A DNA stretch of 64,000 nucleotides, from NCBI GenBank assembly GCA_023053545.1, contig JAKZAN010000005.1:3410001-3474000 (forward strand). Reading direction: 5' to 3'. Position 1 is the stretch's first letter, and every line of letters begins with the position of its first letter. Shown piece by piece: positions 1 through 12,605 of this stretch. Under the pieces are notes generated by a model, which saw only the letters and a program-made list of their open reading frames with translations, did no database searches and was not told the origin of the DNA. This DNA comes from Lepidurus packardi. Lineage: Eukaryota > Arthropoda > Branchiopoda > Notostraca > Triopsidae. The translations under genes and the position numbers were made by a program.

Positions 1-1074
1 AGGAAAAAGAATAACTAAACGAATCTCTCATTGTGACCTAAATTGGTATTGGCACCTTAAAGGTGTAAAGCTTGTGCACTGGAATTTTCGGTAGGCGTAA
101 CCAAAAGTGCCGGTACTTTGGCATCATTTCCTCACCCCACACTTTTTGGGGGGTGGCCTTGATGGATATAAAATGCTGCTGGTCTTATATGACAACCAAT
201 CAGACACGGCCAACTAAGACAAGAATCTGACGATGTCAGTACATGTATACGAAACACGGAAAAGTATACTCCATAAGAAAAGCTAACCGGCTTTTTTCAG
301 GGGACTCAGACCGGGAATGTCGAGTTTCTGCGGCCTTCTCTCTTGGCAACGGTGCAAATGCCCGCGACAATGGCTGACTCGTAGCGTTACTACCGCTTGG
401 TCCTGCTTCGCTCGCTCCGGAGCTCTTGTAACAGATGGTATACATATATACAGTAGCTTATGCCAGACTCGTACGACGAGTAGGGTTCAAATGTGCAGGC
501 CTTATCAAGGTCATTTGCCCAACTCTTTTCCTGTATTCTATGGATGTTTCCACCCCGCTTTTACCCCATTTCCTTCTCATTTTCGCATCCTTTATAGACA
601 CTATTGAAGAGGACAAGGAGAGAGAGACAAGAGAAGACCCCACGATGTGTCCCAGACGGCTTTCGCGATGTGCAACCAAGGCTGGAACTTCGAAGCTCAT
701 TGCACAGTATTCTGTTTACCCCTGCAGTACTCTGATTCTTTATGGCTTATTCCCTTTTCCACGAAACTAAGCCTATAAACTGGGTAAACATGCCTCAAGG
801 CTACAACAACGCTCAATAACGGCCCTCAAGTTCAAAACATCTCTATAATCTCTTACCCTCCTCGCTTTCCTTCCTTCTTTCTTTGTTGTGGTAGCACAGA
901 TCACAATTTCTTATTTCATAAAAAAAAAAATCAAAAATAAAGCTAGCCTTTTTCTCAAAGGGCAAGTCACCAAAATATCTTTCCATTAAAAACAGCAAAA
1001 AATGTGTTTCGAATCCTATTTTTCTTTCCATCTTCCGAGAAGTAGTAACTAAGCAATCAAACAAACTAAAAAAA
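1..1074. other. Non-coding, no gene recognised
   Basis: No open reading frame here resembles a known protein, and the ORFs present are short and overlap on both strands. A TATA-like TATAAAA lies near 167. It sits in a 15-base context (ggatataaaatgctg) also found at the protease promoters at 43.9 and 57.6 kb. No gene can be placed downstream of it here, so it is only noted. Confidence 0.5.
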
Positions 1075-1430
1075 GCAAAGAAATTCAAGAAAACAGGATC
1101 ACGGGGCAAGGAAATAAACAGTAACCATGGTACGAAGCGCCATAAGTCACGCCTAACACCTTTGTGACGTCATGACTGAAACTGAGAACACGAGGAACTC
1201 GTGAATGCTTGCTAGGAAAAATGAAAGGAAATAAAGAAATTCAAGAACCATGATCACGGGGTTTGCTTACGTCAGAAACGTATCAGTATTTGTTTTTCTA
1301 AGCAAGAAAGTAAATAGTAACCATGGTATCAAACGCCGTAAGTTACGCCTAACACCTCAGTGACGTCATGACTGAAATCGAAAACGCGAAGAAATCTTGA
1401 ATGGTTGCTAGGAAAAACGAAAGCAAAATC
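1075..1430. repeat. Local tandem duplication, two diverged units with a CRE palindrome each
   Basis: Two diverged direct copies are visible, about 1075-1230 and 1232-1430. Both contain, in order, 'aaagaaattcaag', 'gatcacgggg', 'agtaaccatggta', 'cgcctaacacct', 'gtgacgtcatgactgaaa' and 'ttgctaggaaaaa'. The second copy carries about 40 extra bases after 'gatcacgggg'. Each copy has one TGACGTCA palindrome (1165-1172 and 1361-1368). The most conserved stretch surrounds this palindrome. Confidence 0.8.
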
Positions 1431-3184
1431 GTTCCTAGAATTATGTACACTACAAATTCCATGAAAATTTTAACGTGTGAATTTGGTCGCATGTTTCTCT
1501 AAGAAAAAAATTAAAGAAACCGAAAGTCTGGCAAAAACTCAGGAAACTGACGGTGAAGATAAACAACATTCTGTCGGATGTAACTAGGCCGCCAGATCTG
1601 AGAAAGTTGCGAGTCTACGCACACTGCTTGTCTTCGCGAACGAAAACAGAGCACACTCGAGCTCATTTTGGTATGCCTGACCTACCTGGCTTGTTTCCAA
1701 ATGGGACTCGCCATGTTTAATATGCCATAGAACAGCATAAAACCAGGGTCCCACTACCCTTTTTATTTGCAAAGAAAATCTGATGCCAGCCACAGCCAAA
1801 AAACCATTTCCACCTGCCTGACTCCCGAAGATATAGCTATTGACGGTCAAGATCACTTTCACGGGAGGGGAGAGAGACATTGGGCTCCAATCACAACGCC
1901 ATAAAGATCCCGTCATTTGTCTACCGTTTTCCATGCGTTACGACCGTTTCGGAGAAGGAAAAGATACACTAAGAAACAACACCTGACTGCGAACCGAATA
2001 TATAGTTCGCCCATACGTCACGTGCTGGGGAACACAGCAACACCACACCTGTCCATAAAACAGTTTCTCCACAGTGCGAGACAAATTTTCTTCAGGCTAA
2101 AGAGAAACAAAAAAACGAAAAAAATTGTTCCTCATTCTCTTTTACATATTTGCTTGCTAGATAATTATGATTACAAACTAGATTGTCTTTTTTGGAGTAT
2201 CAAAGTGAATATCTCGCAATAGAGGATGTACGCCGCGCTTGATAAATGCATCGTTCCTTCTACAGATATCTTAACACACAACCCAAGGAACAAAACAACA
2301 GCCAATAAAAAAAGATACTAAAAAATAAAAAAAACTTATGTTTTCTCCATAGTAGATAATACAGTCCGTCGTTGAGCCATCACGTGGTTTTGGGTGTATG
2401 TCATTGGGAAAGTGCTACGCCACCTTGACACCATTACAAAGCCCGACTGACGTTTTAGCTTATGTGCGAGTCCCAAATCAAACCGGCAAAGCAAAGCAAC
2501 TCGGGAAGCTCCCCAGAGCAAAAATTTGCACCCCCTCCCAATGTCATACCTACTCTTTCCCCCACCCCCAAACATCACCTTAAAATAAACACGTTAGAAC
2601 TCAACTTGACGTACCCATTGTTTCCGTGACGTCATACCCGCTTGCCGTAAGGAAAAAACCCCCACAAGTTTTGGAACATACAACACGTACATATAACTTT
2701 GAAGTTCCGGCGGATTTGGAGCACCATTTCTTATCTACTCGAGTCAATGATGATCTCCATGTCTGTCTTTTTAGTTCCAAAAGTCTGGATCTGTCTGTAA
2801 TTTTACGAATCTATCTCCAAACCGAGATTGTCCCAAGCCACATAATCCCCCTCTTAGCGCTGACTTGCGTTTCTACACTACTTCGATAATATATGTAAAG
2901 TTTTTGTTTGTTTTGTTTTAAAAGAAGATTTATATTTGGAGATATCAGCTTTCAGCCTTTCGGAGATGATAAAAAGAGAATGATGTAAACAACAAGTAAA
3001 GAGCTTCGAGACTTAAGATATTGTTTTAATGAAAGTTGAACGTTGAGTAAATGCCCTTAAAAGTGGATGTCGGGATGCTCATATACCGTATGTGGATATT
3101 TATTTGGACATAGTCGGCTGCACGCGGCAGCCAAGTGGGTCAAACTGCTTGACGATGCAGTTCACACTACTGTGAGTGACGTCA
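1165..3184. promoter_or_regulatory. Cluster of four CRE-type TGACGTCA palindromes
   Basis: Perfect TGACGTCA octamers lie at 1165-1172, 1361-1368, 2627-2634 and 3177-3184. This is the classical binding site of CREB/ATF bZIP dimers. Four in 2 kb is far above the roughly one per 65 kb expected for an octamer. The regulated gene is not identifiable, because no coding gene is seen before 16.2 kb. Regulatory function is inference. Confidence 0.4.
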
Positions 3185-6100
3185 CGTTAAATGGAAACGG
3201 AGAGATAGTGCACTGAAAACGAAACTTTTTAGGCGGATTTCCTCTTTTCCTACGTCTCCTTTTACTTTTCTCCGAATTTGCTTCGCCTACCCCAACTTCA
3301 ATAGGAGTAGATTCTCTTAAAGCACCCCACCCCCCTTTGACAATGTTGTGCCCCCCTGCTTGCAAAACGAGTTGTCGTTATAAAAAACTAATTTAAAAAA
3401 ATCGATTCCGCCTACCACCACATGCGAAAAATGGACTTACCGTGCATCATCCAAGAGAATGTTATCCGTTAACATGTGCTATGGTGAAAATTAATCCAAA
3501 ATGGGAACAGTCCAAAAATACACACTAGCAATCCCACCTTTCCTTTGAGAACGTGGAAAAACCACACACTCGAGATTTTGAAAAACCAACGTTTCTTTTT
3601 TACCCTCGCCACACGAAACTAGTGTCACTAAAAACGCAGTTGGGAAGTCGGTAATATAACACAATAATATCCCTCCCTTGGAAACGTTTAAGATACGAGT
3701 CTAGTAGGCCAATCGGACAGGCAAAGAGTGCGGGTCAATTTCTAGGGAGCCGTCAGATCGAGTCACGTGACTCCATCACAGACCATCAAAAATGACGCGA
3801 CAGCTTCTTCACAGAATTCCCTGCGTTTTGTGAGTAAAAAGGCGGGACACACACAACACTCAGTTTTTCCCCTACTTCCAAGTCATCACCGTAAGCACTT
3901 TTTTGTTCTGTATCCGTAAACTGAACAATGTAACATTCAATTTCTCGCCTTCTGTTGTTTTTTCTTTTCTTTTCTATCACCTTTTTTCCTTTATATTTCA
4001 CCAAATGGGTTCTCTCTTTTGTGTGTTCCAATGATGCGAAGAAATGAAGCCCCGGCAAAAAGTTGGGTGCTTAATCACGTTTTTTGTTTCGGTTTGATCA
4101 ACTTCAACGGTCCAGGTCCACTACTAGCACGATCATGCTTCAATACTGTTGGGGAGGTGGAGGAGTGAAGCAAGGGATGTTTCCACGCTGGAAATTGGTC
4201 TCTGGCCTTCGACGCCATTTCTTTTTCACACGACTGGCTCGGACCAATGCCATGGCGGCACAATTCTATACAAAAAATCAAAGAAACAAAAAACAAAATG
4301 TTAAGCATACACAAAAACCTAATGTCACTAATTACATATGTTCCTCCCCAAATTAGATTCACTTGCACTGCGATCTGTTCACAACAAACGTCAGGTGGTA
4401 AATTACGACTTGTCTTCTTTTTGGTTTTTAGTTTTTACTAGACCTTACCTTAACATTATCTAACTCGCAAGATTAATACCCACTACCGCGATTCAACAGA
4501 AGCTCGTACAGTTAAAAACAAAAAAGCAGCCGTGTGCAATAAAGCTAAACAATGTGTTTTTACGCTACGTTAGTAATACTTTAATGTTTAGAGCCAACAA
4601 CGATAAGCCCAAGTCAGTCCAGATAAGACGCTCTGCTCTGGTTTCCTCAGTCAGAGTGCATTACCCAAATTTTCCTGGCGTTTGAGCTTTGCTAGATGCA
4701 AAAGCCCAAGGCTCTCCCTCTCTCTCCGTCTTTTGCTCTTACTCCTAAGTAATTCAGTTCGACTGGTTTCACACGATGCAGAAGAAATAAAGAACCAGTC
4801 ATTTGGTCGCACTCAAACGTCCAAAGATATCTCCTAAATAGAGCGTGTTTCGACAATTACACAATTCGAGTATGCTAATGAAACACTTCCTTTTCCCACC
4901 CCTTCATCCCCTCGGCCTAACCCCTGCCACTCCCAGTTCCGAAACAAACAAAAAGACCCAAAACCTATGTTACCCCTAGCTATGCCGCCAGCCTTTGAAA
5001 GACCCTCCAATTTCGACATCGTGTCGCACACCAAAGAAAATTATATTTAAAAAAAAAAAAATTAGATAAGGGGCAAAAGAACAGCGAAAGAAAAGGAATG
5101 ACGACTCATACCAAGAGCCAGCTCACCGAACAACGCCAATGCAAACTACACGTCTTATCCCGTGTCACTACAATTTCAAAAATTAGTCTGGCGTGTATAC
5201 TTTGCCATTAGGAAAGCAGATTATTCTACAAATAAAACCAAGTGTTCAAACTCGCTTTCCTTGCTTTTTAATAGACGGAGTTAAGAAAAGAGACAAGTCC
5301 AGACCTAAACCATGCTAAAAATCCCCTTAATCTTGCAGCGCGAAAACAGCTAAGGAAGACGTGTCCCAAGTATGGTAGAGGAAACCCAAACTAAACTTAA
5401 ATTAAAAAGACACCTCTCGTAATGAATACCAACACACTACTGACACGTTCGTATGCAAGTGCGGGGGAAAATAAATACAATGTAATAAAGAAAGAACGCA
5501 CTTTGCTTCGGTTCGCCCCCCAAACATCAACGATCTTTCTGGTGGGGAGCTAGTGAAATAAGAAGCCAATCCCCCCAAACAAGTAGAGGTAAGAAGCACC
5601 CACCAAAAAATTCCTCAACCAAGCCAAAAGCTACAGAGCCAATAGCCAGAAACCAAGCAGCAAAGCCCAGCCAAGCACGACATTTCCAAGACGTGCTTCT
5701 CCGTCTAGTGGAGGCCAGGCAAGGGAAAGTGCTGGAGGGGATTACTTGTGGAAGCACCTTTCAAGGTAAGAAAACCACCGTTCCGTTTGCAACCACCGCT
5801 GTCAACTTGTTCTATACATACGTAACTCGTATAGTTTTTACAGAAACGAATATTTCCAAGAAAATCCTTCTGTCCCCTTAGATATTCATATGAAGAGACA
5901 CGAGGGAAATAATAGCAAGCACAATATATTGCTTATCACAATAAAGCCCCCTCAAGAAGACCTGGAAAACCCTTGTACTGATAGTATACATGAACGTACA
6001 AATGCACGGACAGGCACGATTCGAACCGTGAGATAAAAGGGCTATGCGTAAAAATTGGCTAACGGAAACCCCCAATTAGTGACCCAAGGGCCATTTCTAA

Positions 6101-9100
6101 CCAAGACTTAAGTCCGTTTGAAGTCGATACGCGACTGGTTGAATCTAAAAAAATAAGAATGAAACAAAAACTCGGTTAGTATAGCTAATATTTGTAGGCA
6201 GTCTTGGACTTCCTATTGATTAATGCGGCGCAAGCAGTTTTATCGACGCATTTCCAACCACTCTTCTCGGGGGTGTTTTCAAGCTTTGCATATGTTAAGG
6301 GAAATCTAATTTATCACGCACTGTCGAGTAAGACTTGAGTTTTCCAAAAAAAAATCTACATTGAAAAGCTCAAGTCCGTCTTTAAACTTTAAAAAAGATT
6401 CGTCTTTAAACTTAATTTTCTTCATTTTTTTTACATTTTCTTTAAAATCATAAAGCTGGACTACTCATTGTTGAGGTACACAATAGGCTCATGCAAATCC
6501 CAGCTCCAAGACTGAATGAATCCAAAAGAACCGACTTTCGCTCGACGGATACGGACGTCCAAGACGCCCTGAAGCGACGCCTTCCCCTCGGGCATATGTG
6601 GAAGGTTTAACCTCACACAAAGCGTATGTATACGATGCACATACGGCTTTCTGCATAGACTGCATTTTGTACTTCCATACGAGCCTGCCATGAGAAGCAA
6701 AAGGAGAAAAAAAAGTCCAATGGAGGAAAAGCTTCCCCAAGTAATCACCGGCACAAGATTACAGAAAACAATGAGGGTATTCTAAAAGGAATCAAAAGAT
6801 GCAAACGGCCAGTATCCGATCCGTTCAAACACGTCACAAAGGGAGAAACTTCCTTCAGCACACCCATCAGAAAATCGGCTAATATTTGTAAATGCAAAGG
6901 AACACCTTTGAAAAACAAGCCTGTGCGAGTCAACAAGTCCAACACCTTAGCATGTAAGTAGGGTCTTCATTTGCGTTGGAGGCCATGGATACTTCTATTA
7001 AGCCTACGTCATTACGTGCGGAGATTAGGAGGGCGAGAAGGTCTCTCTCTCTTCCTCTCCCTCTGGAAGGGTTTTTGCTAGCATTTCCCAATCAGTTTTT
7101 GGGGAATGGGTGATTCAAAAACGAGGTGGAAAAAGTAAAAGGAAACAAAAAGGGTGTCAATGGAATGTCTTCACTTTTCCTGTCTTTTCTTTCTAGGAAC
7201 CTGCCTCTATGTTCTTCAAAGTGCAACATAAGCCCTTCGCAACAAGCCCAAGCAAAGGAGACGCGAGACCTTCCACGGCCTTGTTTGGGCCCTTTTCCCT
7301 TTGCTTTTCCTTCACTAATGAACTAAGAATGTGGAAGACTTTTCGTCCCAAACTTTGCACTTTTACCTGGATAGAAACATGGTATCCAAATAAGAAAACC
7401 TGGCAATAGGTAAAGTCGTCAGCACTTGTGGTTTCGCAATGTAAACAAAGTACAAAAAGTAAATCACCCAACTCTCTCTCTCACACGGACATTCCACAAT
7501 TCCACACGATTGCTGTAGTTCTTGCCAAACTTGCTCCAGCTTCGTCCTCCATTTACGTACGACTGGTGGGCTGCCATTAGGGGGAGGCCATATACGAAAT
7601 CGCTAAACTGAAAGGGAAATCCGAGCGATGCCAACGCCATCATGTAAACCATTCGGTAACCAACCCCTTCGACAGAAACCGAAATCCGTCCAGTTTTGTT
7701 TTGTATTTTTTTTTACCGACGTACTTCTTTAGCACCCAAAAAATAAGAGAAAAAATAGTTTTCTTGCAATAAACTCTCTTTTTAGGTTAATTCCAAAATG
7801 ACAAACAAGTCAACAAAAAACGAAAGAAATCAAATGTTCTTGTTCCCTTTAACTTCTTTTCCTATATTCTGAAGAATTTATCTCCAGGCGCGTGCAGTTC
7901 CAGTACCCAGGCAACAAGCAAGCTATCAAATAACGAAACACATAATTGCGATATTTTGGCAGCATACTTTGGGGATGTTGCAAAGAGTTATGTTGCTATG
8001 CAGCTATGACGGGTAATCATACCGCACAAAATGCCAAAAAAAATCCGTAATGAAAGCTCGTTAGAATAATTTCAGCTAATACCCCGTTTTCATCTCACAT
8101 GCCAAGAACAGAAGAAGATAATAACCCAGAGTAAAGCTCGAGATAACTCAGGAACAATTTTATTTCTTGACATGATACCTTGCAAAGAGCAAGTAAAGAG
8201 TCTTGGGTGAAAAAAACTTTTACCAGTCAGACTTTCTGACCCATCTTCTCACCTTTCTCTGAAGTTTTGTCGCGGGTAGGTGGTGGAATAGCAAGAAAAA
8301 GGCCCGAAACTTGGGCTAGTCTTAAAATCGCATTTTGAGACCGTATTGATCTGACGACGTGCCCACAATTTCATACACGTTCCCTGTACGAGCTGCACTG
8401 CGAGGGACTACTTACCATGAGAAGAGAGAACCCAGAGAGAGAGAGAGGAGAGACAGAGAGAGATACGGGGTGTGCAGTCAAACGATGTTGCTTTATGCCA
8501 GGCATGCAGAAGGAGGAGTAATTTGCCCAGTCTTAAAAAGGATGCTAAAAGGAACACTAACAAGAAGCTCCACGTGCTCAAGCCTTTCTTAGTAACAGAT
8601 GCACTCTCAGCAAATGACCTGACTTCTTGACTTTTTTCTTTTTTTGCAAAAGCAGATAAAGTAAACCGTCTCCATCAATACTGCAAATCTCCTCCCTACG
8701 AGCCAGCCATTCAATCCCCTCACCAATACGCGAAATACAGCTCCGAATAGCTTACAAAACCAACTTCAAATCCGACGACGTCAACTTCAGTTTTCTGAAG
8801 CTCCATTACCCACGCATACATTTCATAACCTGCACTTACGTCAAATAAAACTCCAAAGCAGTTTCCATAACTTTCAAGCTTATTATAGATATACCCTACT
8901 ACAACTGCCCGCAGCGGATCGACATACGGGTTCCTCCGTTTTTCCAACTCTGCTAAAAAAACAGTTTGTCAGCTCAGAGACTGATTACAGGTTTCGGGAA
9001 CCGTTTTTCTTATAATAGAGCCTTACATTTAAAAAGCCTGTGGTTTCCGAAAAAGATCCAACAAGACAGGAAGTCAGGTCTTCCGACTGGACATTCTCAA

Positions 9101-12037
9101 AGTCAGGTTCTGGCCAACCTCACGACGCTATATACTTTTTAGCACAATTGCTGCACCGACCGGGCGCTACCATAAATCAACCAGAACGTATCCATTAATA
9201 TAGCCCGGGCAAACTAGGGTTGCTTTTCAACAGCAGGTGAGCTACCGTTTCAAGAGACCGAATTGAATAATCATATGGGTTTTAAAAAGACTTCCCTGAT
9301 GCTTAACTTTTACCCAGCTTTAGCTTTAACAACGATTGCCAAAGTTTGGCGGTAATAATAAGTTGCGAGATAAATTGCTCAAGGGGTGTAAGTGTGCTCA
9401 GAAAAGAGAATACAAAAGCCCTACCGGGACAGGAGGGCAAAGTAAGCGGGCCATAATTCCACGCAAAAATGGTCGACTTCCTCTACAAGGGGGATGTCTC
9501 ACACTTGTATGTGAAGCACCGTTATCAATGGGAGTACAACAATAGCTGGTTTCCGGAGCACGTTCCAAAAAAAAAAAGGGGGGGGGGGGGGGGATCGAAC
9601 ACCGCATCCGAGCTCATAAATCACTTTTCGTAAGCGTCAAATTTTGCGACTAATTCGTCTAAAACGCAACCATTTTTATTGCCGTCAACTTTTTTAAAGA
9701 AATAAACACGCAAACAAAAAAATCCCATTAGCTGCTAATTTACATTTAGTGCTTGTTCGCAAAGTCAGGGTCCCTTTGGTATTTTCATTGTGTCATGATA
9801 ATAACTTACATCTTAACACATTATGCACGGTAAACAAACCACTTCACTTTTTTAATAAATATGCCTAATTTCTGATATAATTCCCTAGTTGTAACACCGT
9901 TTACCATAACTTATAATTGATTTCCCACATTTCAATAATGAGTTACATCCTCACTGGGGCTTCTTATATCTTACTGTACGTTTTATTGTATTTCCCTTTT
10001 ATTTTATCTTTAAAATTATTCTACTGGATGTAAGGGTACCACGTATTTTTTTTAGTATGGTACTAGGGAGTACACAGCCTTCTACATGTAATTAAAATGT
10101 CATAATTCTTTGAACCAAAAATCTAGTAATTAATCAATAAGATCTTCGGGATCCCCAGTAATATATCAGCGGTATTTAACATCTCCACGCTTGCAACACA
10201 TTAAGAGGGGAGAAAGAGAGAGAAAAAAGACAAAAGTGACCACTGGGCAATGGAAGATGACGCTGAATAGAGGAGTTACTTTCCCATTAAGGTATGCAAA
10301 TTACTCGAGCAAATCGCCAGCTCGCTGGTTGGTTTCACTCGTTGAATTCGACATGATAGGAAGCTTCGTTGCTTAGTCCTGGTAGCTCTAAACTTTTGAG
10401 TTCCTTCTTTTCTTTTCCATGTTCCATGCACCTAGCCTTGGAGTGGGTTGTTGGCCTTTCCGCAACTTCCCTTGAACCTAGCTTTAGCTCATGGTACATT
10501 GCAAACTAGGAAGCGACTAGGTTGTCTTTTAACGTGTACCCAAACAGCACGGCACTCTAAAACTACCCAGGATACGTTTTTTCTCCCCTTCAACTTCGAA
10601 AACGAGTACGGAATTACACTCGTCATCTGTCTCTGCACGGTTTCCATTCCAACCCGTTGAGAATTAGCCGCGAATTCACTCTGTTCGAAGGATCAAGTGA
10701 TTTCATCCACGTGGAGGTAATAGGCCCACGCGTTTCTTTCAGCGAAACTCGTGGGCACATGTACACCCGCAGAGACGTTGACGAGATGAAACAGATTCTT
10801 TTAATTTTAAGCTGCCGGGTGTCTCTCTTAATATTAGGGATGGGAATCCAAGAGCCTAAGGTAACTTCGAGAATTAGAGGGAAGTATTTTTTTTTTCTCC
10901 TTGGAAATATTTTTCTCCAAATTAAATTTTACACATTTTAGTCCAGAAGTAGGTTACTATTCAAACGCCGTGGGATCCCGGCATCGATAATTACATGCCT
11001 AAAAAAGGATTTTTTCATTCGAGTTTTCTTACCCGCATACTGTTTTTCGCACATAAAAAAGACAAAAAGGACTAACAAGAATTTTTAGCTTCGCTCCTCC
11101 TCCTCCCGCTCTACTGTGTCTACGGTGGGTAATTATGGTACAACTTATAAACTGCCAAAACACATGGTCGTTCCTTCTTTTATTCTATCCTGTTTCACTA
11201 GCCTGCTAATTAGCTTTTGAAATGTTCACCGCAATCCCACATAAATTGTGAGAAAAATCCTAGTTTTCTGGCAAAAAGCTTTTTATATACAAAGGCCTGA
11301 TTTAATTGTTTAAGATTCCACAAAAAAAAATAGAATAAAGCAGAACGTTTTTATTTCGCACAATTAAACACGTTTTTTGTCTCCATTTTCCATCTGACTG
11401 CTCGTCTACACGAACTACAGATTTAAATTGCCAGTGAACGTACGTTAGGATTATCTAAGCGAAGTTCCTAGCCAAAGAAATTATGTTCAAATTGGACATG
11501 ATTGTGCGCTCCTTGAGCTTTCTTTTTGTCCCCTGGAATCGTTGAGCACAAAAAAGCATTTTTGTCAAGCCAAACGCTACTACGATTTGAGACAAACCAT
11601 CCAGCAACAATTTTAGAACACCTGTTGGGAAAATGACACGCCAAGAAACTTACTAGATATGGAACCCTCCTCTGATCTAGAATAATCTACACCAATCTTC
11701 TCGTCCCCTTCTCAAGCAGCTTATTTCGTCACCTTAATACGCGGAACTGAAACAAACTTTCAGGTCAAGTAAGCATGAGCGTTTCTATCAAAAAAGGTCC
11801 ATAACCATAATAAAAACAACTTTTGTCTTACGAAACAGCGAAAAAGTCGGTTTCTAGTCATATTTTTCTTCCAAATTGCGTAAAATAATAATTCAGTTAT
11901 TTTAAAAAAATAAGAAAATAGGATTAATGTAAACTTTCTGATGTCACATACGTATCGGTACCCACGGTCTCCGAATGCTTTGGTTAACGGGGTTTTTAAA
12001 CGGGGAGTAAGGTCTAAAAAATAAATAAAAAAAGTAT
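3185..12037. other. Long stretch without a recognisable gene
   Basis: No ORF on either strand resembles a known family and no chain of splice-linked exons could be built. Contents noted: a GA-rich low-complexity tract near 8421-8466, an A11-G16 homopolymer junction at 9567-9593, and AT-rich sequence around 9840-10150. It may be intergenic sequence or a large intron of a gene lying outside the window. Confidence 0.5.
9567..9593. repeat. Homopolymer junction A11-G16
   Basis: Eleven A are followed directly by sixteen G. Such tracts are unstable and error-prone in sequencing. No coding context is present. Confidence 0.9.
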
Positions 12038-12605
12038 GTTATAGAACAGACCAAATGAAGTGTTCTAGTTGAAGAACCCCTATGTATATTAACCGAGTAA
12101 TTAATTATTTAGCGGTTTAAGCTCCACCCCTTTACTCCATATTTCAAATTTTCCTATCCTTATAACATGGGGGGAGAGTTGGCCGAAGAGCTGTCGCCTT
12201 TATCTATTAGCGCATTCAAAATTGGACCTTTTATTTGTAGGGAAAGCACCATTATCTTTTTTAGAATGCTCAAACAAGTCTCTTTGGTTAATTTATTTTT
12301 GCTTTGGTTAATTTACAAACTCAATCACACAAAAATGACTTTTTCTTCGCGCGATCGCCGTAGCTTGCCGTCCTGCCGGGACGAGACCCGCGCCAGAGAG
12401 CCTTTGGGCAAGTTTCGTGTCGGCTTCGCAGTTGGAAGCCCATCCCCTGGCAATGGGACCGCACGAGGCGGTTCTTACTATGCGGGTAACGCTCGCTGCA
12501 TGGCGTTCAGCGAAGCTCCCAAGTCGCGGAGCGAAGAAAAAGTCATTTTTTGTGTGATTGAGTTTGTAAATTAACCAAAGCACATAGAGACTTGTTTAAG
12601 CATTC
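12038..12605. repeat. Dispersed fold-back repeat, copy A (GC-rich core between inverted arms)
   Basis: Arms 12264-12350 and 12531-12605 are inverted copies. The left arm reads gaatgctcaaacaagtctct through to ttttcttcgc, and the right arm is its near-perfect reverse complement. A small internal duplication of 'ttggttaattta' occurs in the left arm. Between the arms is a GC-rich core (about 12351-12530) in an AT-rich neighbourhood. The core, the right arm and an outer motif 'gttatagaacagac' recur at 42.09-42.37 kb in the same orientation, so this is a dispersed family. It is probably a non-autonomous DNA transposon. No clear target-site duplication was found. Confidence 0.8.

Noticed and set aside
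6005..6035. tRNA T-arm-like 'gattcgaacc' sequence
   Set aside because: The stem pairing around it is incomplete and no cloverleaf with D- and anticodon arms could be built on either strand.
6461..6754. Minus-strand 97-codon ORF starting with a signal-peptide-like hydrophobic stretch
   Set aside because: No recognisable domain after the hydrophobic part, no splice partners and an overlapping ORF of similar length in another frame; probably chance.
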